This document shows positions 48,519-56,650 of a DNA stretch of 64,000 nucleotides, one piece after another. Positions within the stretch are counted from its first letter, which is position 1; every line of letters starts with the position of its first letter. This DNA is from DASUPK01 sp963728875 (GTDB lineage: Bacteria; Actinomycetota; Thermoleophilia; Solirubrobacterales; 70-9), in contig CAVSLJ010000002.1 of assembly GCA_963728875.1 (NCBI GenBank), positions 62,001 to 126,000 on the forward strand. The letters are read 5' to 3'. The translations under genes and the position numbers were made by a program. The notes below the pieces were generated by a model. It was not told where the DNA came from and did no database searches. It saw only the letters and a list, made by a program, of their open reading frames with translations.

Positions 48519-51401
48519 ATGGAGCTGCTGGCGCCGGATGTAAGCCGGATCGCGCCGGAGGAGAGCGAGGCGGCGAAGGACCGGGTGCCCGACGAACTCG
48601 CTTCGGGGACGCCGGAGCCGCTGCGCAGCGAGCTGATCGATCTGCTCGGGCCCGATCGGGTCCTCACCCGGGTGATCGATCTCGTTCGATATGCCTCCGA
48701 CGCCAGCCCGTACCGGCTGCTGCCGAAGGCCGTGGTCATGGCCCGTGACGCCAATGACGTCGCGAAGGTCTTCGCCTACGCCCGCGCCTCGAAGGTCCCG
48801 CTCACCTTCCGCGCCGGTGGGACCAGCCTGAACGGCCAGTCGCAGAGCGACGGGATCCTGGTCGACGTGCGCCGCCACTGGACCGGGGTGGAGGTGCGCG
48901 ACGACGGCGCCCGCGCGCGCGTCAAGCCGGGCACCGTCCTCGGCCACGCCAACAGGGCGCTCTGGCCGTACGGGCGCAAGCTCGGCCCCGACCCGGCCAG
49001 CACCGACATCGCCTGCGTCGGCGGCGTGATCGCCAACAACTCCGGCGGGATGCGCTGCGGCGTCGCTGCCGACTCCTATAGCACCGTCCGCTCGCTGACC
49101 TTCGTGCTGCCATCCGGGACCGTGATCGACACTGCGGCGCCGAATGCGGCCGAGCGGTTCGCCGAGGCCGAGCCGGAGCTGGCCAACGGCCTGGCCGAGA
49201 TCCGCGATGAGATCCGCGGCGACGAGGAGCTCAGTGAGCGGATCCGGAAGAAGTTCCGGATCAAGAACACCACCGGCTACCGGCTCTGCGCGTTCCTGGA
49301 TGCCGAGGAGCCGGTCGAGATCTTCCGCCGCCTCCTGATCGGCTCCGAGGGGACCCTGGGCTTCATCGCCGACGCCGTCTTCGAGACGGTCATGAAGCCA
49401 TCTCGCACGACGGTCTCCTGGCTGCACTTCGACGGCATCGAGTCGGCGACCGAGCCGGTGCCGGCGCTGGTCGAGGCGGGCGCGAGCGCGGTCGAGCTGA
49501 TGGTCGCCCCCGCGCTGATGGTCGCCGCGCAGAACATCGCAGGGGCGCCGCAGGACTGGCTCGAGCTGCCGCCCACCTCCGCCGCGCTGCTCGTCGAGTT
49601 CGGCGCCGAGTCCGATGGCGAGCTGGACAAGCTGGTCGCCGGAGCAGAGGAGATCCTGCGCGAGCACGAGCTGATCAAGCCGCCGGACTTCACTCGTGAC
49701 CCCGAGCGGGTCGAGGTCTCCTGGACGGTCCGGGAGGGGCTGCACGGTCTGATCGGCCGCTTCCGGGGGCCGGGGACCTCCCTGATCATCGAGGACGTCT
49801 GCGTACCCCCCGAGCGCATTGCCGACTCTGCCCGTGACATCCAGGCGCTGCTCACCGAGCACGGCTTCCTCCCTGGCGTCGCGGGCCACACCTCCGCCGG
49901 GAACCTCCACTTCATGCTCACCCCGGACTTCTCCAAGCAGGAGGACACGGACCGCTACGAGGCCTTCATGGAGAAGCTCGTCGCGCTGATCCTCGATGAG
50001 TACGACGGCTCGCTGAAGGCCGAGCACGGCACCGGAGTGAACATGGCGCCCTACGTCGAGCGCGAGTGGGGGGAGAAAGCGACGGAGCTGATGTGGCGGG
50101 CGAAGTCCCTCGCGGATCCCGACGGCGTGCTCGCCCCGGGCGTCCTGCTCAACCGCGACGAGGGGGCTCACCTGCGCAACCTGAAGACGACGCCCGAGAT
50201 CGAGGAGGTCGCGACGACCTGCGTCGAGTGCGGCTTCTGCGAGCCGGTCTGCCCGAGCCGGCATCTGACGACGACCCCGCGGCAGCGAATCGTCATCCGC
50301 CGGGAGATGGCCCGCCAGCCGATGGGATCGCCGGTGCAGCGGGCGCTGGTCGAGCAGTACGAGTACGACGGCATCCAGACCTGCGCCGCCGACGGCACCT
50401 GCCAGATCGCCTGTCCCCTGGGCATCGACACGGGTGCGATGATCAAGGGCTTCCGCGCCGACGAGCACACCGCCAGGGAACAGCGGCAGGCGGCCCGGGT
50501 CGCGGAGCGCTGGTCGTCGGTGGAGAAGACGGCGCGCGCGGGCCTCCGCGCCGGCACGATCGCCGGGCCGCTGATGCGAGGCGCAGCCGATGCCGCCCGC
50601 TCCCTGTTCAGCGACGAGCTCGTCCCCTCCTGGCCCCGCAACATGCCGCCGCCCGCGCCGGCGAAGCTGCCGCGGACCTCGCGCGAGGGAGCGGCCGCCC
50701 TCTACATGCCCGCCTGCGTCAACCGGATCTTCGGGCCGCCGCGTGCTGATGGAGGGGGTCTGCCTCTGCCGGAGGCGATGGTCGCCGTCTCCGCCCGGGC
50801 GGGAATGCCGGTCTGGATCCCGGATGACGTCGGAGGGAACTGCTGCTCGGTTCCCTGGGCGTCGAAGGGCTACACGGAGGGCGCGAAGCTGATGGCCGAC
50901 CGCACCACCGAAGCGCTCTGGCGCTGGAGCGGGGAAGCGGAGTTGCCCGTCGTGATCGACGCCAGCTCGTGCTCACACGGCCTGGCCGAGGAGGCGCGCG
51001 AGCGCCAGCCGGAGCTCGAGGTCCTCGACTCGGTCGCATGGGCCCGTCGTCTCCTTCCCAACCTGAGCGTCGGCGCCAAGCTCGGTTCCGTCGCGGTGCA
51101 CCCGACCTGTTCCACTCGCCATCTCGGGCTCGAGCGCCAGCTGCGCGAGATCGCCGACGTGATCGCGGATGACGTGGTCCAGCCGATCCGTGCCACCTGC
51201 TGCGGGATGGCCGGCGACCGGGGCATGCTGCACCCGGAGCTGCCGAAGTCCGCGACCTCCGAGGAGGCCGCCGAGCTCGTCGGCTCGAGCCACGACGCCT
51301 ACCTCTGCAGCAACCGCACCTGCGAGATCGGACTGCAGGAGGCGACCGGCGCGGCCTACGAGTCGTTTCTGATCCCGCTCGAGCGAGTCACTCGCCCCTG
51401 A
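48519..51401 (+). CDS. FAD-linked 2-hydroxyacid dehydrogenase with fused iron-sulfur (GlcD-GlcF) half
   Basis: A 960-residue fusion. Residues 1-545 are a VAO/PCMH flavoprotein like GlcD or D-lactate dehydrogenase (PLTFRAGGTSLNGQSQSDGI, GGVIANNSGGMRCG, GSEGTLGFIADAVFE, AEHGTGVNMAP). Residues 550-650 carry two 4Fe-4S motifs (CVECGFCEPVCPS; CAADGTCQIACP). The rest is a GlcF-like half with CCG domains (HPTCSTRHLG, ATCCGMAGDRGM). It should oxidise a 2-hydroxyacid such as D-lactate, D-2-hydroxyglutarate or mandelate and pass electrons to the quinone or cytochrome chain. Placement after mdlC suggests a joint pathway. Its 3' end overlaps the convergent gene by 14 bases. Confidence 0.9.
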   Translation: MELLAPDVSRIAPEESEAAKDRVPDELASGTPEPLRSELIDLLGPDRVLTRVIDLVRYASDASPYRLLPKAVVMARDANDVAKVFAYARASKVPLTFRAGGTSLNGQSQSDGILVDVRRHWTGVEVRDDGARARVKPGTVLGHANRALWPYGRKLGPDPASTDIACVGGVIANNSGGMRCGVAADSYSTVRSLTFVLPSGTVIDTAAPNAAERFAEAEPELANGLAEIRDEIRGDEELSERIRKKFRIKNTTGYRLCAFLDAEEPVEIFRRLLIGSEGTLGFIADAVFETVMKPSRTTVSWLHFDGIESATEPVPALVEAGASAVELMVAPALMVAAQNIAGAPQDWLELPPTSAALLVEFGAESDGELDKLVAGAEEILREHELIKPPDFTRDPERVEVSWTVREGLHGLIGRFRGPGTSLIIEDVCVPPERIADSARDIQALLTEHGFLPGVAGHTSAGNLHFMLTPDFSKQEDTDRYEAFMEKLVALILDEYDGSLKAEHGTGVNMAPYVEREWGEKATELMWRAKSLADPDGVLAPGVLLNRDEGAHLRNLKTTPEIEEVATTCVECGFCEPVCPSRHLTTTPRQRIVIRREMARQPMGSPVQRALVEQYEYDGIQTCAADGTCQIACPLGIDTGAMIKGFRADEHTAREQRQAARVAERWSSVEKTARAGLRAGTIAGPLMRGAADAARSLFSDELVPSWPRNMPPPAPAKLPRTSREGAAALYMPACVNRIFGPPRADGGGLPLPEAMVAVSARAGMPVWIPDDVGGNCCSVPWASKGYTEGAKLMADRTTEALWRWSGEAELPVVIDASSCSHGLAEEARERQPELEVLDSVAWARRLLPNLSVGAKLGSVAVHPTCSTRHLGLERQLREIADVIADDVVQPIRATCCGMAGDRGMLHPELPKSATSEEAAELVGSSHDAYLCSNRTCEIGLQEATGAAYESFLIPLERVTRP

Positions 51402-53076
51402 GCGCCGACACCGGCTCCGGCTTGCCCAGGTGATAGCCCTGGGCGAAATCGACGCCCAGGTCCCGCACCATCTCCAGGGTCCGCTCGTCCCCGACGAACT
51501 CGGCGACCGTCTTGATGCCGAGGCCCTGGCAGACCTCCACCAGGGCCCGGACGACGAGTTGGTCGATTCGGTTGTCGGGCAACTCCCTGACGAACTCGCC
51601 ATCGATCTTCAGGTAGTTGATCGGAAGGTGCTTCAGGTAGTAGAACGAGGCGTAGCCGGCGCCGAAGTCGTCGAGGGCGACGCCGCAGCCGACCCGGGCG
51701 AGGCGCTGTGCGAAGAGCCTGGCGTGCTCGATGTCGGCGACCGCAGCCGTCTCGGTGATCTCGAAGACCAGCCTGGCGGGATCGATCCCGCTCGAAGTGA
51801 TCTCCCGCTTCACGTCGTCGGGGAAGCCGGCATCGCCCATGGTCCGGCCGGAGAGGTTGACCTCCAGCGTCAGCTCCCGGCCCTCGGCCTCGTGAGCGGC
51901 GATCAGCCTGACCGCCTGCTGGGTCACCCACCGGTCGATGTCGCCGATCAACCCGAAGCGCTCGGCGGTCGCGAGGAAGGCACCGGGCTCGACCAGGCCC
52001 CCGCCGCCGTCCTCGCGCATGCGGAGGAGCACCTCGTGCTGGGTCGTCTCGTCGTTCGAGAGATCGACGATGGGCTGGCTGGTGAGGACGAAGAGGCCTC
52101 GCTCGGTCGCCTGCCGGACCCGCTCGGTCCAGGCGCGCCGCTCGTCCATCTCGGTGCGGCCGGTCGGCTCGTGCGCGATCACGCGATCCCGGCCCGTCTC
52201 CTTAGCGGTCGACATCGCCGTCTCGGCCTCGGCCAGCAGCTCGGCGCCGATCACCTCCCGTTCATCGAGGGTGGTGACGCCCGCGCTCATCGTGACCCGG
52301 ATTCCCTCGCCGTCGATGACGAAGGAGTGCCGGCGAACGATCCCGAGAAGCTCGTCCGCAATGCTCAGAGCCTTGGCGCGGTCGGCGCCGTGCAGAAGGA
52401 TTCCGAAGACGTCTCCACCGACGCGCGCGCATACGTCCGTCTTGCGCATCCGGCCGCGGATCAGCTCGGCCAGGCCGGCGAGCATCTCGTCCCCCGCGGC
52501 GACGCCGAGGGACTCGTTGACGTACTTGAAGCTGTCGATCCCGAGCGCGATCACCGAGCCGCTGTTGCCGTAGCGCGCGGCGTAGTCGACGTGCCTCGTC
52601 AGGGCGTGCTCGAACCCGACCCGGTCGACGAGGCCCGTGAGGGAATCGCGCTCTGCCTTCTCGAGAAGCCGGGCCTCCTCGCGTTTGCGCTCGCGGATGT
52701 CGTGTCCGACTGCCGCGACGCAGCGAACCTGCCCCGCCACCTCGCTGAGTGCCAGCTCCATCGCCAGGCCCGAGCCGTCCGGTTGCTGCGCCACGACCTC
52801 CCGCCGCTCCCCGGGCATCGGCAGCTGCTCGCCCTCGCCGAACCGGCGCAGCAGTTGCGAATAATCGTCGCCGAACGGCTCCGCGAGGAGCGTCGGGAAG
52901 GGCGTCCCGGCAAGGTCGGCGATGGCGCGCCCGAACAGACGCTCCGCCGCCGCGTTCGCGTAGGCGATCGAGCCCCGCTCGTCGAGCAGGAGGATCGCGT
53001 CGGGCAGGCTTTCGAGCAGCGCAATAGTCGGCGACGTGCCGACTTGCGGAGCCGCGGCGAGGCCATTCGTGCTCAC
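51388..53076 (-). CDS. PAS-GGDEF-EAL protein, cyclase site degenerate
   Basis: A 562-residue soluble c-di-GMP protein. Residues 15-130 are a PAS domain (LLESLPDAILLLDERGSIAYANAA). The GGDEF domain reads RVGGDVFGILL: Val replaces the essential Glu, so cyclase activity is unlikely and the domain may be a GTP sensor. The EAL domain keeps EVLLRMR (EVL variant), EVNLSG, FEITETAAV, LDDFGAGYASF, LKIDGEFV and the Glu of VAEFVGDE, so phosphodiesterase activity is plausible. It should lower c-di-GMP in response to a PAS signal. It is convergent with the dehydrogenase fusion. Confidence 0.9.
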   Translation of the reverse strand: MSTNGLAAAPQVGTSPTIALLESLPDAILLLDERGSIAYANAAAERLFGRAIADLAGTPFPTLLAEPFGDDYSQLLRRFGEGEQLPMPGERREVVAQQPDGSGLAMELALSEVAGQVRCVAAVGHDIRERKREEARLLEKAERDSLTGLVDRVGFEHALTRHVDYAARYGNSGSVIALGIDSFKYVNESLGVAAGDEMLAGLAELIRGRMRKTDVCARVGGDVFGILLHGADRAKALSIADELLGIVRRHSFVIDGEGIRVTMSAGVTTLDEREVIGAELLAEAETAMSTAKETGRDRVIAHEPTGRTEMDERRAWTERVRQATERGLFVLTSQPIVDLSNDETTQHEVLLRMREDGGGGLVEPGAFLATAERFGLIGDIDRWVTQQAVRLIAAHEAEGRELTLEVNLSGRTMGDAGFPDDVKREITSSGIDPARLVFEITETAAVADIEHARLFAQRLARVGCGVALDDFGAGYASFYYLKHLPINYLKIDGEFVRELPDNRIDQLVVRALVEVCQGLGIKTVAEFVGDERTLEMVRDLGVDFAQGYHLGKPEPVSALRGE

Positions 53077-53109
53077 ATGGAACTATCGGCACCGTGCCTG
53101 AGCGAGCTT

Positions 53110-53115
53110 TAGACT
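53110..53115 (+). promoter_or_regulatory. -10 box TAGACT of a near-leaderless promoter
   Basis: TAGACT lies nine bases before the TTG start at 53125 in the 48-base divergent gap; no Shine-Dalgarno. Confidence 0.4.
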
Positions 53116-53124
53116 CGCCCACCC

Positions 53125-54078
53125 TTGCCCAGCAACGGCAGTGCACCGAAACATTCATCGCCCTGGCGCCCGCTGGTGAAGGGCGCGGCCGCGGCGGCCC
53201 TGGCCGCGGCGTTCGTCGTCCCCCTGATGCGCAAGAAGCGCCGCATCCCGCCGGCGGTGACGACGGCGGCCCTGGCGGCGGGGCCTCCCGCGCTGGCCGT
53301 GCTGCGCCCTCGCACCAAGCTGCGGGATGCGGGCATGTATGCGCTGCAGATGTGGGCGTTCGTGCTCGGGCACGAGCTCCCCTACGACGATCCCGAGCGG
53401 GCCGAGAGCCGCCTGCGCGTCGGCTATCCGATCCGGGTCGACCGCGTTCTCGGCGGGGGCGAGTTGCCCAACGTCAGGCTGCAGCGGGCGCTGGGAGGCC
53501 TCGGAAACAGAAACGTGATCAACCGCTTCCTCTGCTGGGTCCACTGGTCCTGGTTCTTCGAGCCCCACGGAGCCCTGACCTACATCCTCGCCCGTGACCA
53601 GGAGCAGTTCGCCCGATCCGCGAGGCAGATGTCGGCCGTCTACGACCTCGGCTGCATCGTCTATGCGGCGGTCCCGACGGCCCCGCCCTGGTGGGCATCG
53701 GAGGAGGGGTACACCGACGCGAGGGTCCGCCGGATCATGGTCGAGGTCGGCGAGGAGGAGTGGGGGAAGGCCTGGCCGGTCCTCTACGACGCGCTCGGCG
53801 GCAACCCCTGGGCCGCCATGCCGTCGCTCCACTTCGCAACCTCCCTGATGGCCGCGCTGCTGCTCTCGGAGATGGGCGTTCGCGAGGGCATCGCGGGCTG
53901 GGCCTACGCGGGGACCCTCGGCTTCGCGCTCGTCTACCTGGGCGAGCACTACGTCGTCGACCTGCTCGCGGGGGCCGCGCTCGTGTTCGCGATCCGGCGC
54001 GGCGAGCGCTACGCCGAGCCGCTCGCCAATCTCGTGAGTGAGGCATTGCAGCGCCTGGAGCGCATCGCGACCCGGTAG
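53125..54078 (+). CDS. PAP2-superfamily membrane phosphatase/phosphotransferase
   Basis: A 317-residue integral membrane protein starting at TTG 53125. An N-terminal helix pair precedes the PAP2 signature: the KX6RP-like segment is weak, but MPSLHFATSLMAALLL (PSxH) and GEHYVVDLLAGAALV (the third motif with His and Asp) are clear. The central WVHWSWFFEPHGALTYIL recalls inositol-phosphotransferase relatives (PAP2_3). It is upstream of a flippase-like membrane protein, pointing to lipid metabolism. Confidence 0.85.
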   Translation: MPSNGSAPKHSSPWRPLVKGAAAAALAAAFVVPLMRKKRRIPPAVTTAALAAGPPALAVLRPRTKLRDAGMYALQMWAFVLGHELPYDDPERAESRLRVGYPIRVDRVLGGGELPNVRLQRALGGLGNRNVINRFLCWVHWSWFFEPHGALTYILARDQEQFARSARQMSAVYDLGCIVYAAVPTAPPWWASEEGYTDARVRRIMVEVGEEEWGKAWPVLYDALGGNPWAAMPSLHFATSLMAALLLSEMGVREGIAGWAYAGTLGFALVYLGEHYVVDLLAGAALVFAIRRGERYAEPLANLVSEALQRLERIATR

Positions 54079-54101
54079 CGCTCTTTGCGAACATCAGGGG
54101 C

Positions 54102-55256
54102 GTGAGGGAGGAGCGCCCGGCAAGCGCTCAGGAGCATGAAGAGACGGCCCGCGAGATGGTCGCGGAGGCTGAGCCGAGCTTCTTTGCCAACCCGAAACGG
54201 CTGATCCAGACGGGCATCGCCGTCGTCCTGCTGCTGGTCGCGATCTACGTCCTGATCCCCAAGCTGTTCGACCTTCAGGACGCGCTCGGCAAGATCGACC
54301 AGGGGGACCCGCTGTGGATCGCGCTCGGCGTCGTCTTCTGCGCCGTGATGTTCGCCGCCTACGTCGCGCTCTTCCGCGGCGTGGTCGGCGAGCACGTCAT
54401 TCACCTGCGCTGGACCGAGAGCTACCAGATCACGATGGCCGGGCTCGCCGCCACGCGGCTCTTCTCCGCCGGCGGCGCGGGCGGCATCCTGCTCACCTAC
54501 TGGGCGCTCCGCAAGGCCGGCATGGAGCGGCGCAAGTCCGTCTGCCGGATGGTCGCGTTCCTGGTCGTCCTCTACTCCGTCTACCTGGTCGCGCTGATCG
54601 TCTTCGGCGTGCTGCTGCGGGTCGGGGTCCTCTCGGGCAAGGCACCGCTCTCGGGGACGGTGATCCCGGCAGCGCTCGCCGGCCTGGCGATCGCAATCGG
54701 CCTGCTGATCGCCCTGCTCCCCGACGACTTCGAGCGAAGGATCGAGCGCCACACCTCGGGACGTTTCGGCAAGCTCGCCCAGCGGCTCGCGACCGCGCCC
54801 GCGACCTTCGCGCGGGGAACCCGCACCGCCATCACGTTCGTGCGCCATCCGAGCGCAGGGGTGCTGGCCTTCGGCGGCGCCATCGGGTTCTGGGGAGCGA
54901 ACATCGCGATCCTCTGGGCGAGCTTTCACGCCTTCGACGTCTCGGTTCCCCTCGGCGTCGTCATCCAGGGCTTCTTCCTCGGGACCGTCGCCAACCTGAT
55001 CCCGTTCGCGCCGGGCGGCGTCGGGGCGGTCGATGCCGGCCTGATCGGGGCATTCGTGCTCTTCGGGGTTCCCAGCGGGGACGTCTTCCCCGCCGTCCTC
55101 ACCTATCGCGTCATCGCCTTCTGGCTGCCGATCCCGCCCGGGATCGTCGCGTTCTTCCAGCTCCGCAACACGGTCAACCGCTGGGAGCGCGAGGGCCGCG
55201 ACCGCTCGGAGCGGGTCGGGGTGGGGGAGCCGGAGACGGCCCCCGCGGGTTCGTAA
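54102..55256 (+). CDS. Lysylphosphatidylglycerol synthase TM-domain (AglD/UPF0104) membrane protein
   Basis: A 384-residue protein with about eight membrane helices and a soluble acidic N-terminus. GTG 54102 follows the PAP2 gene by 23 bases. Family segments are GLAATRLFSAGGAGGILLTYWALRK (written in two parts GLAATRLFSAGG and AGGILLTYWALRK) and ANLIPFAPGGVGAVDAGLIG. This is the flippase-like half of MprF without its synthase domain. Such stand-alone forms probably flip or bind lipids; the substrate is unknown. Confidence 0.85.
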   Translation: MREERPASAQEHEETAREMVAEAEPSFFANPKRLIQTGIAVVLLLVAIYVLIPKLFDLQDALGKIDQGDPLWIALGVVFCAVMFAAYVALFRGVVGEHVIHLRWTESYQITMAGLAATRLFSAGGAGGILLTYWALRKAGMERRKSVCRMVAFLVVLYSVYLVALIVFGVLLRVGVLSGKAPLSGTVIPAALAGLAIAIGLLIALLPDDFERRIERHTSGRFGKLAQRLATAPATFARGTRTAITFVRHPSAGVLAFGGAIGFWGANIAILWASFHAFDVSVPLGVVIQGFFLGTVANLIPFAPGGVGAVDAGLIGAFVLFGVPSGDVFPAVLTYRVIAFWLPIPPGIVAFFQLRNTVNRWEREGRDRSERVGVGEPETAPAGS

Positions 55257-55261
55257 CGCGA

Positions 55262-55284
55262 GGGTGCTCCGCCAGGAGCAACCC
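55262..55284 (+). terminator. Hairpin after the flippase-like gene
   Basis: GGGTGCTCC, loop GCCA, GGAGCAACCC beginning six bases after the stop. Imperfect, no T-run; it separates the gene from trxB. Confidence 0.4.
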
Positions 55285-55369
55285 GTAACAGGAAGCCGCC
55301 TGGCGCTACTATAAAAAGTGAAGTAAGAGCCACCGCCCGAGACCGCAGGTAGGCTCCGAAAGGACCGAG

Positions 55370-56386
55370 ATGGCCGAGGAAACGAACAGCGAGCGAATCG
55401 AGAATCTGATCATCATTGGCGGCGGGCCCTCCGGCTACACCGCGGCCCTGTACGCCGCCCGCGCCGAGCTCGAGCCCCTGCTGATCGAAGGCTTCCAGTG
55501 GGGCGGCCAGCTCCAGAACACCACCGACGTCGAGAACTACCCGGGCTATCCGGAGGGCGTCATGGGGCCGGAGATGATGAATGAGTTCCGCGCCCAGGCC
55601 GAGCGCTTCGGCACCCGCTTCATCACCGACGACGCCACCGAGGTCGAGCTGACCGACGGCGGCATCCACACGGTCAAGGTCGGCAAGGACGTCTACCGCG
55701 CCAGGGCCGTGATCCTCTCGATGGGGGCGGAGCCCAAGCGGCTCGGCATCCCGGGCGAGATGGAGCTCGGCGGCCGCGGAGTCTCGACCTGCGGTGTCTG
55801 CGACGGCGCCTTCTTCAAGGGCGAGGACGTCGCCGTGATCGGCGGCGGCGACTCGGCGATGGAGGACTCCCTGTTCGTCTCCAAGTTCGCGAAGAACCTG
55901 AAGATCGTGCACCGGCGCGATGAGTTCCGCGCGTCGAAGATCATGCAGGAGCGCGCCCGCCGCAAGGAGAACGTCGAGTTCCTGACGCCGTACAAGCCGC
56001 TCGAGTTCGTCGCCGGCGACGACGGCAAGATCGCCAAGATCCGCCTCGAGAACTCCGACACCGGTGACGAGAAGGACATCGAGGTCGGTGGTGCATTCGT
56101 CGCCATCGGCCACCGCCCGCGCTCCGAGCTGGTCGAGGGCCAGGTCGAGCTGAGCGACGAGGGCTACGTGATCGTCGACGAGCCCTCCACCAAGACCAAG
56201 CTGGCGGGCGTCTTCGCCGTCGGCGACCTCGTCGATCACACCTATCGCCAGGCGGTCACCGCCGCCGGCAGCGGCACCAAGGGCGCCCTCGACGCCGAGT
56301 GGTACCTGCGCGACATGCCGCCCGACCCCGAGGAGCATTGGGGCACCAACACGGGCGCCATCGTCGAAGCAGTCGAGTCCGCGTAG
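55370..56386 (+). CDS. trxB: Thioredoxin reductase
   Basis: NADPH-dependent flavoenzyme reducing thioredoxin. The 338-residue protein has the FAD motif IIIGGGPSGYTAALYAARA, redox-active CGVCDGAFF, NADPH motif IGGGDSAMEDSLF and C-terminal GVFAVGDLVDHTYRQAVTAAGSG. ATG 55370 has AAAGGA eight bases upstream. No thioredoxin gene follows in the window. A TATAAA element lies at about 55311, but no clear -35 accompanies it. Confidence 0.94.
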   Translation: MAEETNSERIENLIIIGGGPSGYTAALYAARAELEPLLIEGFQWGGQLQNTTDVENYPGYPEGVMGPEMMNEFRAQAERFGTRFITDDATEVELTDGGIHTVKVGKDVYRARAVILSMGAEPKRLGIPGEMELGGRGVSTCGVCDGAFFKGEDVAVIGGGDSAMEDSLFVSKFAKNLKIVHRRDEFRASKIMQERARRKENVEFLTPYKPLEFVAGDDGKIAKIRLENSDTGDEKDIEVGGAFVAIGHRPRSELVEGQVELSDEGYVIVDEPSTKTKLAGVFAVGDLVDHTYRQAVTAAGSGTKGALDAEWYLRDMPPDPEEHWGTNTGAIVEAVESA

Positions 56387-56472
56387 CGTTCCTCTCTTCG
56401 TCGCCGACGCGGTCTCCCGACCGCTGCTTCGCATGGAAGGCGGCGGGCTTGGGACTGCGAATGCTTCCGAGA

Positions 56473-56510
56473 TGTCGACTTCCTTTCGGACGTGCGGAAG
56501 GAAGTCGACA
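56473..56510. repeat. Inverted repeat, copy B of the hairpin element
   Basis: Arms TGTCGACTTCCTT and AAGGAAGTCGACA, extended by wobble and G-C pairs around TCGGACGTGCGG. It lies between trxB and the P450. Flanking text shares GCTTYGCATGRAAGG and CTTCCG with the element at 48435, while the arms differ with compensating changes. Confidence 0.75.
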
Positions 56511-56605
56511 AATGGCCCCTCCTCATCCGAAGCGGCTACTTTCGGGGGGTCGCGCAGAGCGTGGGCCAATCCGACCACTCCACCAGATCGTCTCTAGCTT
56601 CGCAG

Positions 56606-56634
56606 TTGACATACTCGCCGGTATGTGATCGGAT
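56606..56634 (+). promoter_or_regulatory. P450 promoter
   Basis: A perfect -35 TTGACA (56606-56611), a 17-base spacer and a weak -10 TCGGAT (56629-56634). Both elements overlap the twin operators below, so a bound repressor would block the promoter. Confidence 0.6.
56611..56624. promoter_or_regulatory. TetR-type operator 1
   Basis: ATACTCGCCGGTAT, the first of two imperfect palindromes of form ATAC-N6-GTAT, both followed by GTGA. It overlaps the -35 box. Predicted target of the TetR regulator encoded at 58002. Confidence 0.65.
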
Positions 56635-56646
56635 ACCAGCGGGTAT
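56633..56646. promoter_or_regulatory. TetR-type operator 2
   Basis: ATACCAGCGGGTAT, 22 bases (two helical turns) from operator 1 and followed by the same GTGA. Same-face spacing favours two dimers binding together. It overlaps the -10 region. Confidence 0.65.
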
Positions 56647-56650
56647 GTGA

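Noticed and set aside
51430..53112. A 560-codon open frame antisense to the PAS-GGDEF-EAL gene
   Set aside because: High-GC third-base bias opens long antisense frames here; its translation has no domain motifs and is Arg/Gly/Asp-rich, while the minus-strand gene has clear motifs. The 552-codon frame antisense to coxA and the 726-codon frame antisense to nnr/acpS are rejected for the same reason.
55304..55325. TATAAAAAG-like element and a SigR-type GGAA...GTG pair before trxB
   Set aside because: SigR controls trxB in Streptomyces, but the match to GGAAT-N18-GTT is poor here and no -35 fits the TATAAA.
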